Below, in pieces: positions 54,093-62,394 of a DNA stretch of 64,000 nucleotides. The position numbers and the translations under genes are program-made. This stretch comes from Patescibacteria group bacterium. GTDB taxonomy: Bacteria > Patescibacteria > Dojkabacteria > J137. How positions within the stretch are numbered: position 1 is the stretch's first letter; every line of letters begins with the position of its first letter. Location: contig CAUJCN010000002.1 of the NCBI GenBank assembly GCA_963169855.1, positions 753,812 through 817,811 of the forward strand, written 5' to 3'. A model generated the notes under the pieces. The model searched no databases, had not been told where the DNA came from, and was given only the letters and a program-made list of their open reading frames with translations.

Positions 54093-54986
54093 TTATTCTG
54101 TTACTACCTCTCTTCTCTTTTGTTTCATTATACTAATCGCTGAAACTAATTCAGTCTCGAAGTCCTTGATTGCGTTTACAACTCTAATCTCTTGTTCTGG
54201 ATCGCCATCTTTCAGGTCGTTTCTTAATAGTTCTTTTGCTTTGCGGAAAGTATATGCAGCAACAGTTAGAGAAAATGGATCGAGGCTTTTTAGAGTATCT
54301 TTTCTAAAAACTCCGTTTGCATCGATGAATTCTAAAGTAGAAGTATTGTCAGGTAAATCTCTGATAAAACCTACGGATAGATGAGTTTCATCGAATCTAC
54401 CTATATAGGGAACAACTAAAGGGATTAGTATTTCTATCGAATCTCGGTATCTAGGCTCTAGGGCAGAAAGTTCAATTAATGTGAGTAAGAAATGATCTAC
54501 ACAAGTACCCAAATGATTTTTCATAGAGTTAAGCCAACTTAGACTGGTATGACCAAGGAATAATGTAGCAACTCTTGCAGCCAATCTTGTTATTGGTTGA
54601 TATTTAGGTTTCTCATAGGTAGGTACTGTAGAGTATTTACCTTCGTAAAGAAGATCACTGTCTGGTTTAATTCGTGTTTGTGATTCAGTACGAATAATCG
54701 GATTGCTGCATAAATATAGCTCTTCCTGGTCAGCAATAATTTTAAATTCTTCTAGATGGTATTCATCGGTATTCCCTGTCCGAACAACAATCGGATTCTT
54801 TCCATAATAGTTTAAATCGTTGTCTACAATGTCTTGTGCTTCTTCCAAATCCTCAGCGTAAATGGGCTCGGCTACAAAATCTCTTACTAAAATTCTTCTA
54901 ATATACTTGTTTTTAAGGAGAGACATTAGGTATTTAAAGTGTGTAGGTGGCAAATTGGGAATTATAGGTTTAAGTTCCTCTTCCAA
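54093..54986 (-). CDS. Unknown helical protein whose 5' end is broken by a stop codon
   Basis: 297 residues from a TTG. Upstream the same frame stays open and protein-like (IREDSIIPLVIF) to a TAA at 55065-55067, before which ATG 55083-55085 begins MENINL in the same frame. So the natural start is probably 55085 and codon 7 is now a stop (one base from CAA). Translation may restart at the TTG 54986. The protein is helical, charged and not like any family I know. Confidence 0.55.
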   Translation of the reverse strand: MEEELKPIIPNLPPTHFKYLMSLLKNKYIRRILVRDFVAEPIYAEDLEEAQDIVDNDLNYYGKNPIVVRTGNTDEYHLEEFKIIADQEELYLCSNPIIRTESQTRIKPDSDLLYEGKYSTVPTYEKPKYQPITRLAARVATLFLGHTSLSWLNSMKNHLGTCVDHFLLTLIELSALEPRYRDSIEILIPLVVPYIGRFDETHLSVGFIRDLPDNTSTLEFIDANGVFRKDTLKSLDPFSLTVAAYTFRKAKELLRNDLKDGDPEQEIRVVNAIKDFETELVSAISIMKQKRREVVTE

Positions 54987-55118
54987 GAAAATTACTAAAG
55001 GAATGATGGAATCTTCCCGAATTGGTTCGAAGTTCTCTAATGTCTCTTTTTGTATGTCTAGGGTTTATAGGTTAATGTTTTCCATCGTTTTTATGTGATG
55101 GATTTTAGCACCAGAAGT

Positions 55119-55556
55119 TTAAAAAGTAACGCCTTCCAAAGCTAATAAAGCTTTTTTAATTTCGCTTCCACCCATTGAGTACTTTCCTATCGAACCATCT
55201 TTTCTGACAATTCTGTGGCAAGGAATAATTACTGGAATTGGATTCTTACCCACGGCAGTTGCTACTGCTCTAACTGCTTTAGTTCCTACTCTCTTTGCAA
55301 GTTCTTCGTAAGAAATGATTTCACCTTTTCTTAGTTTCATCAGTTCGTTCCAAACATGCTGCTGAAGTTCAGTTCCCGATTCAAAATCTATTTCATACAT
55401 AGGGAAACTGTCGATTTCGTTTGAGTAATATCTTTCTAAATTTTTTGTATGGAATTCAGAATCAACATTTGAAGTCTTTGCAGGATGTAGATTTACTAGC
55501 TTTCCGTTATCGAAAACGAATTCAAATCCATTTGGGAAAATTTCTCTTAAATTCAT
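55119..55556 (-). CDS. ogt: Methylated-DNA-protein cysteine methyltransferase
   Basis: 145 residues. A short N-terminal domain, then the DNA-binding and active-site part: GTELQQHVWNELMKLRKGE, VGTKAVRAVATAVGKNP, and the active-site PCHRIVRKDGSIGKYSMGG, where the Cys takes the alkyl group from O6-alkylguanine. One-use repair protein. Promoter TGGTAAAAT ends 6 bases before the ATG. Divergent from the gene at 55612. Confidence 0.95.
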   Translation of the reverse strand: MNLREIFPNGFEFVFDNGKLVNLHPAKTSNVDSEFHTKNLERYYSNEIDSFPMYEIDFESGTELQQHVWNELMKLRKGEIISYEELAKRVGTKAVRAVATAVGKNPIPVIIPCHRIVRKDGSIGKYSMGGSEIKKALLALEGVTF

Positions 55557-55562
55557 GTATTT

Positions 55563-55571
55563 ATTTTACCA
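55563..55571 (-). promoter_or_regulatory. Extended -10 promoter of ogt, leaderless start
   Basis: Minus-strand TGGTAAAAT, 6 bases, ATG at 55556. Confidence 0.65.
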
Positions 55572-55611
55572 CGAGGTATCTGTTAAACTCCCGGTGTATT
55601 AAATTTGTTTT

Positions 55612-56037
55612 ATGAACGATGCAATAGAAGACTTAGGAAGTCACATAGATTTTCTGAGAAGTACTGCTAATAAAATTCAACACCTATATATTCATCCAGA
55701 TATTAGTGATACAGAGATGACTCAGCAGTCTACGTCTTTGAGGGTAGCAGCGGTGATAAATTACGAATATGGAATAGATACTTTGAGTGACGATGAACTT
55801 TTCAACATTGCAAGTGAACTTTTTCAAGCAATGCATGATGAGGAAATCGCTCGATACCAAGAATCAACTGGTTTTAACGAGCAAAGAAATAATCGAAAAA
55901 CTGCAAATAGAAAAAGAAAAAGTGAACAGATAGCTGAAGGGGTAAGAAATTCAGCTTACGCGAGAGACTATTTTAATGAACAACAGTGGCTAGCAGTTCA
56001 AGCTTATTTTGAACCACAACGAAGAGAAGAATTTTAG
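55612..56037 (+). CDS. Unknown charged protein
   Basis: 141 residues, Asn/Gln/Glu/Arg-rich, helical, with a basic patch (NRKTANRKRKSEQ) near residue 105. No membrane part, no known motif. Possibly a nucleic-acid binder by charge alone (inference). Followed after 42 bases by the dehydrogenase on the same strand. A TTAAAT box 7 bases before the ATG may be its promoter. Confidence 0.55.
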   Translation: MNDAIEDLGSHIDFLRSTANKIQHLYIHPDISDTEMTQQSTSLRVAAVINYEYGIDTLSDDELFNIASELFQAMHDEEIARYQESTGFNEQRNNRKTANRKRKSEQIAEGVRNSAYARDYFNEQQWLAVQAYFEPQRREEF

Positions 56038-56079
56038 TGTAGAATTTATTTATGGAAGTATTAAGTTAAAGTTTATAAC

Positions 56080-57030
56080 ATGAAAATAGTAGTTCTGAAT
56101 GAATCGTTTATTACAGCAGATCATATTCAAATCTTTAAAGACATGGGATTTGAAGTGGATGTTTATAAGTTTACTAAAGATGAAAACGAGTTAATCGAAC
56201 GTTCCAAAGATGCCGAGATTATTATTACAGATATTTTTGTATCTACTATAACTCCTGAATTGTTGAAACGATGTAATAACCTAAAGTTGATATGTATCAA
56301 CTCCACAGGTTATGACCTAGTAGATTTAAATGTTTTAAAAGCACACGGTGTTCAATTAGCAAATGTTCCTGGCTTCTCTACGGAGTCTGTAGCAGAACTA
56401 GCTATCGGACTTATGTTTGCACTTAATAGAAAGATAGTCCAAGGAAACAAAGATTATAGAAATAAACCATTCCTAGTAGATCCAGGTACACCAGAGGAGA
56501 AACTTTATTTAGGAAGTAATCTAAAAGGTAAAGTCTTTGGGGTTTACGGATTAGGTGCAATCGGAAGTGAAGCTGCTCGAATTGCAAAATCACTCGGCAT
56601 GAGGGTAATTTACCATAGCAGATCTGCTAAGAATGATAACTACGAGAATGTCGACAGAAACACTCTATTAAGTGAATCGGACTTTCTGTCTGTGAATTTA
56701 TCCCTAAATAAAGATACAGAAAACATAATTAGGTATGAAGACTTTAAACAGATGAAATCATCAGCTTACATAATAAATGTTTCAAGAGGAAAACTTATCT
56801 CGGAAGAAGCTTTGGTAAGAGCTTTAAATGAAAAACTTATAGCTGGAGCAGGACTGGATTCTATTGTTGATAACTCAATTGATAATCCCTTGCTTTCTCT
56901 GGATAACGTGATAATAACTCCGCATATTGGATGGCTTACAGAAGAATCACTTCAGAATATTGGAAATATAATCAAAGAAAATGTAATATCTTACATAGAA
57001 ACAGGTTCGGCTAAATACAAAGTTAACTAA
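56080..57030 (+). CDS. D-isomer 2-hydroxyacid dehydrogenase
   Basis: 316 residues. NAD(P)-binding motif VYGLGAIGSEAA near residue 153, catalytic Arg in INVSRGKL, Glu further on and His in ITPHIGWLTEES. Substrate domain includes NSTGYDLVDLNVLKAHGV. Family members act on lactate, glycerate, phosphoglycerate and others; the substrate cannot be told. Stands in an accessory region, so a serA role is not certain. Confidence 0.9.
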   Translation: MKIVVLNESFITADHIQIFKDMGFEVDVYKFTKDENELIERSKDAEIIITDIFVSTITPELLKRCNNLKLICINSTGYDLVDLNVLKAHGVQLANVPGFSTESVAELAIGLMFALNRKIVQGNKDYRNKPFLVDPGTPEEKLYLGSNLKGKVFGVYGLGAIGSEAARIAKSLGMRVIYHSRSAKNDNYENVDRNTLLSESDFLSVNLSLNKDTENIIRYEDFKQMKSSAYIINVSRGKLISEEALVRALNEKLIAGAGLDSIVDNSIDNPLLSLDNVIITPHIGWLTEESLQNIGNIIKENVISYIETGSAKYKVN

Positions 57031-57039
57031 CTTTTTAAT

Positions 57040-57495
57040 ATGTTCTATCAACCTTTAAAACTTACTCATCCGAAAACTCAAGCTCCAGTGTTTGTATATT
57101 TCGAAGAAGGAATCGAGAATTTAGTTCCTCGTGATCAACCAGGAATGCTAGATGAATATCTTCAACAGCTTTATCAAACAAACAACGATGCGATAAGTCG
57201 AGGTAGTTACCAGATTCTTTTTATTTGGAACTTCCAGGATGTGATAATGGCTGATGCTTGGGTTTTTGAACTATCGGAAAATTGGAGTCTTACATCAGAT
57301 GTCGATGTTGTGAATTTTCAATATTTAGAAATTAGTATTTCGGGAGGTGTTGCATCAGGAGATGGTTTGATTTTACTTGGAAATGAAGAAACTTTAAGAC
57401 TAAATTCCGAATCTCTTGAAGAGTATGCAGTTGCGGATAGAAATTTTACAGATACGAGAATTTTTAACCAGCAGGAGTACTTTACAACTAATTAA
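57040..57495 (+). CDS. Unknown small soluble protein
   Basis: 151 residues, acidic, mixed alpha/beta with many Tyr/Phe/Gln (YLQQLYQTNNDA). No family recognised. Nine bases after the dehydrogenase and probably cotranscribed with it. Its end overlaps the convergent gene at 57488 by 8 bases. Confidence 0.55.
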   Translation: MFYQPLKLTHPKTQAPVFVYFEEGIENLVPRDQPGMLDEYLQQLYQTNNDAISRGSYQILFIWNFQDVIMADAWVFELSENWSLTSDVDVVNFQYLEISISGGVASGDGLILLGNEETLRLNSESLEEYAVADRNFTDTRIFNQQEYFTTN

Positions 57496-58453
57496 CACTT
57501 TCTAGAGTAAACATCTTGGCAACTTGAGCTTTAATATACTCTTCTCTGCCAGCATACCTATTAAAGTCACGAGAACCTAAAGTGGTTATAAGTAAAGCAA
57601 TAAACCCATTTAAAAATTCTACCCTTTTTCTCTTGATGCGTTCATTTAATTTTGAAAGATCCTTTTCATTTTTGAATAACCCAGTTATTCGATCTTGCAA
57701 ACTACGTATCTGATCAGGATAGAAAAGTCTTTTAAAGATACTCTCCATTTGTTTATAAATTTCATCGATAACTGCATTCACCTCGACACTTCTCCCATTG
57801 TGCGATTGATTTTCATTTGAGTCCAATCTGTTATAAGCCTTTCGAAAAAGATTCATAAGATCAGATTCAAGAAACAAGTTAATTGTGCGCTCTGTATTGT
57901 GGGGATTGTTAGGATCAAACGGTAAAGCTATGAAAATTGTTCTCAAAGATTCTCTTCTAGTTTGGACTGTGTCAGTATGGTCAAAATCGTAAGGTCCAGA
58001 TAGGTATTCAATATTAATTGGTAATTGATGTCGGATTGGGTAAAGAACTTCCAAAAAGATTTCTTTAAGCAAAATATTGTCGAAACCAAAGTTTTTCGAA
58101 AGAATCATTCCCAACAAATTCGATATAGATTCGACTTCCGCTCCTTCTAAATCTAAGACCTTTTTTGAATTTTCTTTGCCAATTAATTTTTCTAAAATTT
58201 CTACTCCGTGGGCTTGGACTAGAGAATTACATAAAGTTGGGTCTAGTGGAAAAGGCATCGAACCACAGATTCTAGAAACAAAATTCAAAGTATCTTCTGA
58301 GTTTCTTTTTGCAACATCGTTGTGTTGAGTGAAAACTTTTGCAAATAGTTCAAGTGCTTGTTGCGTCCATTGACGTTGGATTTCTAGGCTTTCGTTCTTT
58401 GTATTTCCAGATTCTAATTCTTCAACTTTTGGATCTGATGGGTAGTTAGACAT
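57488..58453 (-). CDS. Unknown helical protein
   Basis: 321 residues, soluble, helical and charged; a coiled-coil-like end (NEKDLSKLNERIKRKRVEFL). No family recognised. Start ATG 58453; no clear -10 box at the usual distance. Similar in length and character to the unassigned proteins at 54093 and 62395. Confidence 0.55.
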   Translation of the reverse strand: MSNYPSDPKVEELESGNTKNESLEIQRQWTQQALELFAKVFTQHNDVAKRNSEDTLNFVSRICGSMPFPLDPTLCNSLVQAHGVEILEKLIGKENSKKVLDLEGAEVESISNLLGMILSKNFGFDNILLKEIFLEVLYPIRHQLPINIEYLSGPYDFDHTDTVQTRRESLRTIFIALPFDPNNPHNTERTINLFLESDLMNLFRKAYNRLDSNENQSHNGRSVEVNAVIDEIYKQMESIFKRLFYPDQIRSLQDRITGLFKNEKDLSKLNERIKRKRVEFLNGFIALLITTLGSRDFNRYAGREEYIKAQVAKMFTLESVN

Positions 58454-58516
58454 AGTCGGTTCTTAATATTCGCATTTTATTTTCTGCAAATATAAAAGTC
58501 AATCGACGAAGTTTTC

Positions 58517-58525
58517 TGATAGAAT
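58517..58525 (+). promoter_or_regulatory. Extended -10 promoter of the sugar dehydrogenase unit
   Basis: TGATAGAAT, 7 bases, then ATG at 58533. It overlaps an earlier ATG (58524), which is therefore unlikely to be the start. Confidence 0.6.
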
Positions 58526-58532
58526 GAATCTT

Positions 58533-59792
58533 ATGAAAAAGAAATATTTGATTGCTCTGGGCATTATTACTATTGTTACATTGTTAGTAATAGTTGCAGG
58601 CATAATCATACTCGCTTCTCGGAAGGAACAAAACATTAACATTCCAGATACTACTTCAAACACAATTCCAGATGAAGAAACTCCAGCAGATGAAGAAGAA
58701 CCCGAAGACGAAACTCCACAACAACCACAAACACAAGAAGTGGATCCTTCAATAATTCTTCCTGATTTCGAAATTACAACAGTTGTAGGAGGACTTGATC
58801 ATCCTTGGGATGTAGATTTTCTTCCCGATCAAACTATGTTGTTTACACAACGAGGAGGATCTCTAAGCGTGTTTAGAAATGGCTCAACAATACATACTTT
58901 CGATTTTGAAGATGCATATTCACGAGGGGAAGGAGGAGTTTTAGGATTAGCAGTTGACCCGGAATATTCTAGAAATAATTACGTTTACGTCTGTTTAAAT
59001 TCTTCTAGGGGAGCAAATCCAGAAATCAGGGTTGTCAGATTAAAATTGAATTCGGCATTGAACAATATAGACGAGCGAACAGACATAGTAACGGGCATGC
59101 CATCTGCTGATGGAGGAAGACATTCAGGATGTCAAGTTGAATTTGGAAACGATGGTTATTTATGGGTAGGAACTGGAGATAGGGCTGTGGGTTCAGAACC
59201 ACAAGATCCAGTGAGTTTAGGTGGCAAGATTTTAAGGGTGAATCGAGACGGTCGCGCGATCGAAGGAAATTTAGGCAGCCCTTATGATTCAAGAATTTTC
59301 TCTTACGGTCACAGAAATGTTCAGGGACTACTATTTTTCCCTACGAATTTAGGATTTAGTTTCGAAGGTTTTAGTATAGAACAAGGTCCAGACATGAACG
59401 ACGAAATTAATATTCTTCGACCAGGAAACTTTGGATGGAATCCAATCCCAGGATACAACGAATCCGTTCCTATGACAGATAAATCGCTCTACCCTAACGC
59501 TTTTGACGCAATGTTTGAGAGCGGCAGTAGAACTTTCGCATTATCAGGAGGAACCGTTTTAGTTGGAAATGTTTGGGGAAATCTGCAGGGAACAATTGTG
59601 GCAGGGGCTTTGAAAGATGAGAAATTAACTTTTGTAAAAGTTAATCGTGACGGAAGTTATTTAAGTACAATCAATGCATTCGAAGGTCAATTCGGCAGGA
59701 TAAGAACTGCCCAGATTGGACCGGATCAAGCTTTATACTTACTTACAGATAATGGGGGTAATGACTCAATTATACGAATGATGCCAAAATAA
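58533..59792 (+). CDS. PQQ-dependent aldose sugar dehydrogenase-like protein (YliI type)
   Basis: 419 residues. Membrane anchor or signal (residues 2-28), an acidic Pro/Glu linker (DEETPADEEEPEDE), then a six-bladed propeller of the soluble glucose/sorbosone dehydrogenase family: DHPWDVDFLP, EGGVLGLAVDPEY, GGRHSGCQVEFGNDGYLWVGTGD (in parts), YGHRNVQGLLF, EINILRPGNFGWNPIPG. Such enzymes oxidise sugars with PQQ outside the cytoplasm. No PQQ synthesis genes are in the window, so the cofactor would have to be taken up, or the protein may only bind sugar. Its stop overlaps the start of the TSP1-like gene by one base. Confidence 0.85.
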   Translation: MKKKYLIALGIITIVTLLVIVAGIIILASRKEQNINIPDTTSNTIPDEETPADEEEPEDETPQQPQTQEVDPSIILPDFEITTVVGGLDHPWDVDFLPDQTMLFTQRGGSLSVFRNGSTIHTFDFEDAYSRGEGGVLGLAVDPEYSRNNYVYVCLNSSRGANPEIRVVRLKLNSALNNIDERTDIVTGMPSADGGRHSGCQVEFGNDGYLWVGTGDRAVGSEPQDPVSLGGKILRVNRDGRAIEGNLGSPYDSRIFSYGHRNVQGLLFFPTNLGFSFEGFSIEQGPDMNDEINILRPGNFGWNPIPGYNESVPMTDKSLYPNAFDAMFESGSRTFALSGGTVLVGNVWGNLQGTIVAGALKDEKLTFVKVNRDGSYLSTINAFEGQFGRIRTAQIGPDQALYLLTDNGGNDSIIRMMPK

Positions 59793-61966
59793 TGAAGACA
59801 AAAGTACTCTTGTTTATCAATGCTGTGTTGTTCTCTGTCGCTGTATTGACTTTGCGAGTTCAAGCAATTCCGGACTACGAGTTAAGAATTCTGACTGTTG
59901 AAATCAATCCAGTTGAAAATGGGCAGGATCTTGTTAGTACTTATTTTGGAGGAAACGCGGAAGCGATAAAAGACGAGGCCTTTGGTACAGCAATAGATGC
60001 TTTTTATGATTTCTCAGCAGGAAAAATTCATTACGAAATTGTTGACGAACTTGTAATCGATGAGTTCCCCGAAGTGAATGACGGTACACCAGCCTTCACC
60101 TTTGAAACTTATGACCGTTGCGTTGGACCGATGACTGCAGATGACTACACATTCTGCGATTCCAGGAAATATGCTTTTGACTATATAAAATTTTTCAATG
60201 ATTACGAAATTTGTCAGGCAGCAAATAGTGCTGATGTAGATGAGATTTGGATTATTGGTGCACCTTACGTAGGAATTTACGAAAGTTTTATTATCGGACC
60301 TGAAAGTTCATTCTTTATTAACGGTCCTGACTTTATTAATACAAATTGTCATAAGCTATATCCTGCTTTAGGTCCAACTTGGGATAGACCTGAGAATTTG
60401 CTCCATAACTACAGTCATAGAATTGAATCCACTCTGGCATATATTTTTAGCAACGTTAACGTTACCCAAAGAAATCAATATTTCTCTAGATTTGTTGGAT
60501 TCGATGGTCAACCTAGAAGATGTGGTAATGGTCACTTTCCTGTGAACGCTAGAGGTGAATACGATGTTTCTAACCCAGCAAATGGAAGATTTTATTGTGT
60601 AGACTGGAGAAACTTTCCAAATCATACCAATACTAGTGTATTGATCGGTTGCTCTGCATGGGGATGTACAGATGCAGGTTGGCAGGAATTCTGGTTTAGT
60701 TATGTGCCGAGAGAGGATGGTACCGCAAATCTTTTAAATAGATCCGGTCAAACAATTGAAATTTCCAGAAATTGGTGGGAATACATTCTTTCTCCTGTAA
60801 CAGCTAAGGAATTTGTAAGGAATTCATATGAACCAGGATCCGAACCCCCAGAGTGTACAGTTTTAGAATGGTCAGATTGGTCTGTCTGCACTGGAGAACA
60901 ACAAACACGTACTGCCCTAAGAACTACACCTCTTATCTGTTCTGATTATGGCGGTTTAGAAGAAACTAGAAGCTGTCCTGGTTGTTTCAACTATACATAC
61001 AGCGACTGGGGAGAATGCGTTGATGGAGTTCAATCTCGTACTTTCGAAGAAGCTCCGGCGTACTGCCCGGGAGAAACACTAGAAGACTTGACACAGTCTT
61101 GCGTAGTAGAACCACCAGTTTGTACAGTAACAGAATGGTCGGATTGGTCTACTTGCATTGGTGGAGAACAGTTCCGAACTGCAGTAGAAACCGATCCAGC
61201 ATCATGTATACCAGATGAAGATACAGAAACACGATCTTGTACAGAAGAACCACTATGCACCGTTTCAGTTTGGTCGGATTGGAGCGAATGCGAAAACGAC
61301 GAACAATTCAGAGTAGCTTTAGAAACAGATCCAACCTTATGTACTCCAGACGAAGACACAGAAACAAGATCTTGTGTATCAGAACCACCAGAATGTAACG
61401 TAACAGAATGGTCAGAATGGTCTGATTGTCTAGATGGGAATCAGTTTAGAACTCCAATAGAAACAAATCCTGCAATGTGTACTCCAGATGTAACTTCTGA
61501 AGCACAATCCTGTACTTGTACAATCTACGAATACTCAGCTTGGGGAGCTTGTTTAAATGGAACACAAACCCGAACCTATATAGAAGACCAAGGAAGTTGT
61601 CCAGGAAATACTTTGGAAGAACTATCAAGAAGTTGTACAGTAACTCCACCGGTCTCTACTCCAGTTTCGACACCAACTACAACAAATCCTAATAACAACA
61701 CAACAACTAATTCTGCAACTTCAGGAGCAAATACAGCAAACAATAATCAAACTGTAGTTCCAGTGAGTTCGCCGATTGTAGTTAAACCACCAATAAGTAA
61801 CGGAAACAACAACTCACCGACTGGTCAAACACCAAGCACACCTGGAGAGCAACCACAAGAAGAGCAAGGTTCTAGCAATACAGCAGTAACTGTAGCAATA
61901 GTCGGAGCAGTTGTAACTTCGATGGGGGCAGGAACATATTTCTTCTTCTTTAGAAAACCTTTCTAA
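59792..61966 (+). CDS. Surface protein with six thrombospondin type-1-like repeats
   Basis: 724 residues: signal peptide (about 1-26), an N-terminal domain of about 320 residues of unknown fold (contains ENLLHNYSHRIES, His-rich, perhaps metal binding), then residues 355-615 with six TSP1-like repeats of form C..(W/Y)S.W..C....RT......C......RSC, each about 40-45 residues with four Cys. A Thr/Asn/Pro-rich stalk and a C-terminal membrane anchor (AVTVAIVGAVVTSMG) ending RKPF follow. TSP1 repeats bind glycans and proteins in animal and parasite adhesins. Translation is coupled to the sugar dehydrogenase (TAATG). Confidence 0.85.
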   Translation: MKTKVLLFINAVLFSVAVLTLRVQAIPDYELRILTVEINPVENGQDLVSTYFGGNAEAIKDEAFGTAIDAFYDFSAGKIHYEIVDELVIDEFPEVNDGTPAFTFETYDRCVGPMTADDYTFCDSRKYAFDYIKFFNDYEICQAANSADVDEIWIIGAPYVGIYESFIIGPESSFFINGPDFINTNCHKLYPALGPTWDRPENLLHNYSHRIESTLAYIFSNVNVTQRNQYFSRFVGFDGQPRRCGNGHFPVNARGEYDVSNPANGRFYCVDWRNFPNHTNTSVLIGCSAWGCTDAGWQEFWFSYVPREDGTANLLNRSGQTIEISRNWWEYILSPVTAKEFVRNSYEPGSEPPECTVLEWSDWSVCTGEQQTRTALRTTPLICSDYGGLEETRSCPGCFNYTYSDWGECVDGVQSRTFEEAPAYCPGETLEDLTQSCVVEPPVCTVTEWSDWSTCIGGEQFRTAVETDPASCIPDEDTETRSCTEEPLCTVSVWSDWSECENDEQFRVALETDPTLCTPDEDTETRSCVSEPPECNVTEWSEWSDCLDGNQFRTPIETNPAMCTPDVTSEAQSCTCTIYEYSAWGACLNGTQTRTYIEDQGSCPGNTLEELSRSCTVTPPVSTPVSTPTTTNPNNNTTTNSATSGANTANNNQTVVPVSSPIVVKPPISNGNNNSPTGQTPSTPGEQPQEEQGSSNTAVTVAIVGAVVTSMGAGTYFFFFRKPF

Positions 61967-62196
61967 TGGAAATTGAGGAAGTTAAAGAAGAAATCCTTGC
62001 TATGCACAAAGAAGATCAGAAATGGGTTTGGTTTCTTCCGAAGAAAATAGAAAGGAAATGTATGCCAAGTACAACTACAAAGCTTCTTCGTAACTCATCT
62101 GCTGAATTCCCCAGTGAGCTTTTGATATTGCAGTCCAAATTTCTGTTTTGTATACTCCAAAATTCTTTACCTCTTCGTCAATTAAAGAAGAAATGA
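61966..62196 (+). CDS. Short third gene of the unit, probably truncated
   Basis: Begins with TAATG overlap on the TSP1-like gene, so it is placed for coupled translation. Only the first 40 or so codons look coding (EILAMHKEDQKWVWFLPKK); from about 62075 on the frame just reads the antisense of the convergent gene. I infer a remnant of a longer gene that lost its 3' part. Confidence 0.3.
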   Translation: MEIEEVKEEILAMHKEDQKWVWFLPKKIERKCMPSTTTKLLRNSSAEFPSELLILQSKFLFCILQNSLPLRQLKKK

Positions 62197-62350
62197 AATT
62201 AGATAAAGGAACAATTGGTGGTGTTGTTTGCCCTTGTTTAGACTTTTCAAACACTCTTTTTCCAGCTGTAATTAGAAAATTTGTTTTCGCAATAAGACCC
62301 ATTGATTCCCAAAGTGTATCTTGTTCGGTTTTTGTTAGTAGTTCTGTCAT
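62075..62350 (-). CDS. Unknown small helical protein
   Basis: 91 residues, helical, no motif recognised (GLIAKTNFLITAGKRVFEK). The start is supported by TGCTAAACT ending 6 bases before the ATG. Converges on the fragment at 61966. Confidence 0.5.
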   Translation of the reverse strand: MTELLTKTEQDTLWESMGLIAKTNFLITAGKRVFEKSKQGQTTPPIVPLSNFISSLIDEEVKNFGVYKTEIWTAISKAHWGIQQMSYEEAL

Positions 62351-62356
62351 GCCAGG

Positions 62357-62365
62357 AGTTTAGCA
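62357..62365 (-). promoter_or_regulatory. Possible extended -10 promoter
   Basis: Minus-strand TGCTAAACT, 6 bases, ATG at 62350; the box matches TATAAT in 4 of 6 bases but has the TG extension. Confidence 0.4.
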
Positions 62366-62394
62366 TAACTGGTTTATCTTTTAGAAGCCTCTTG

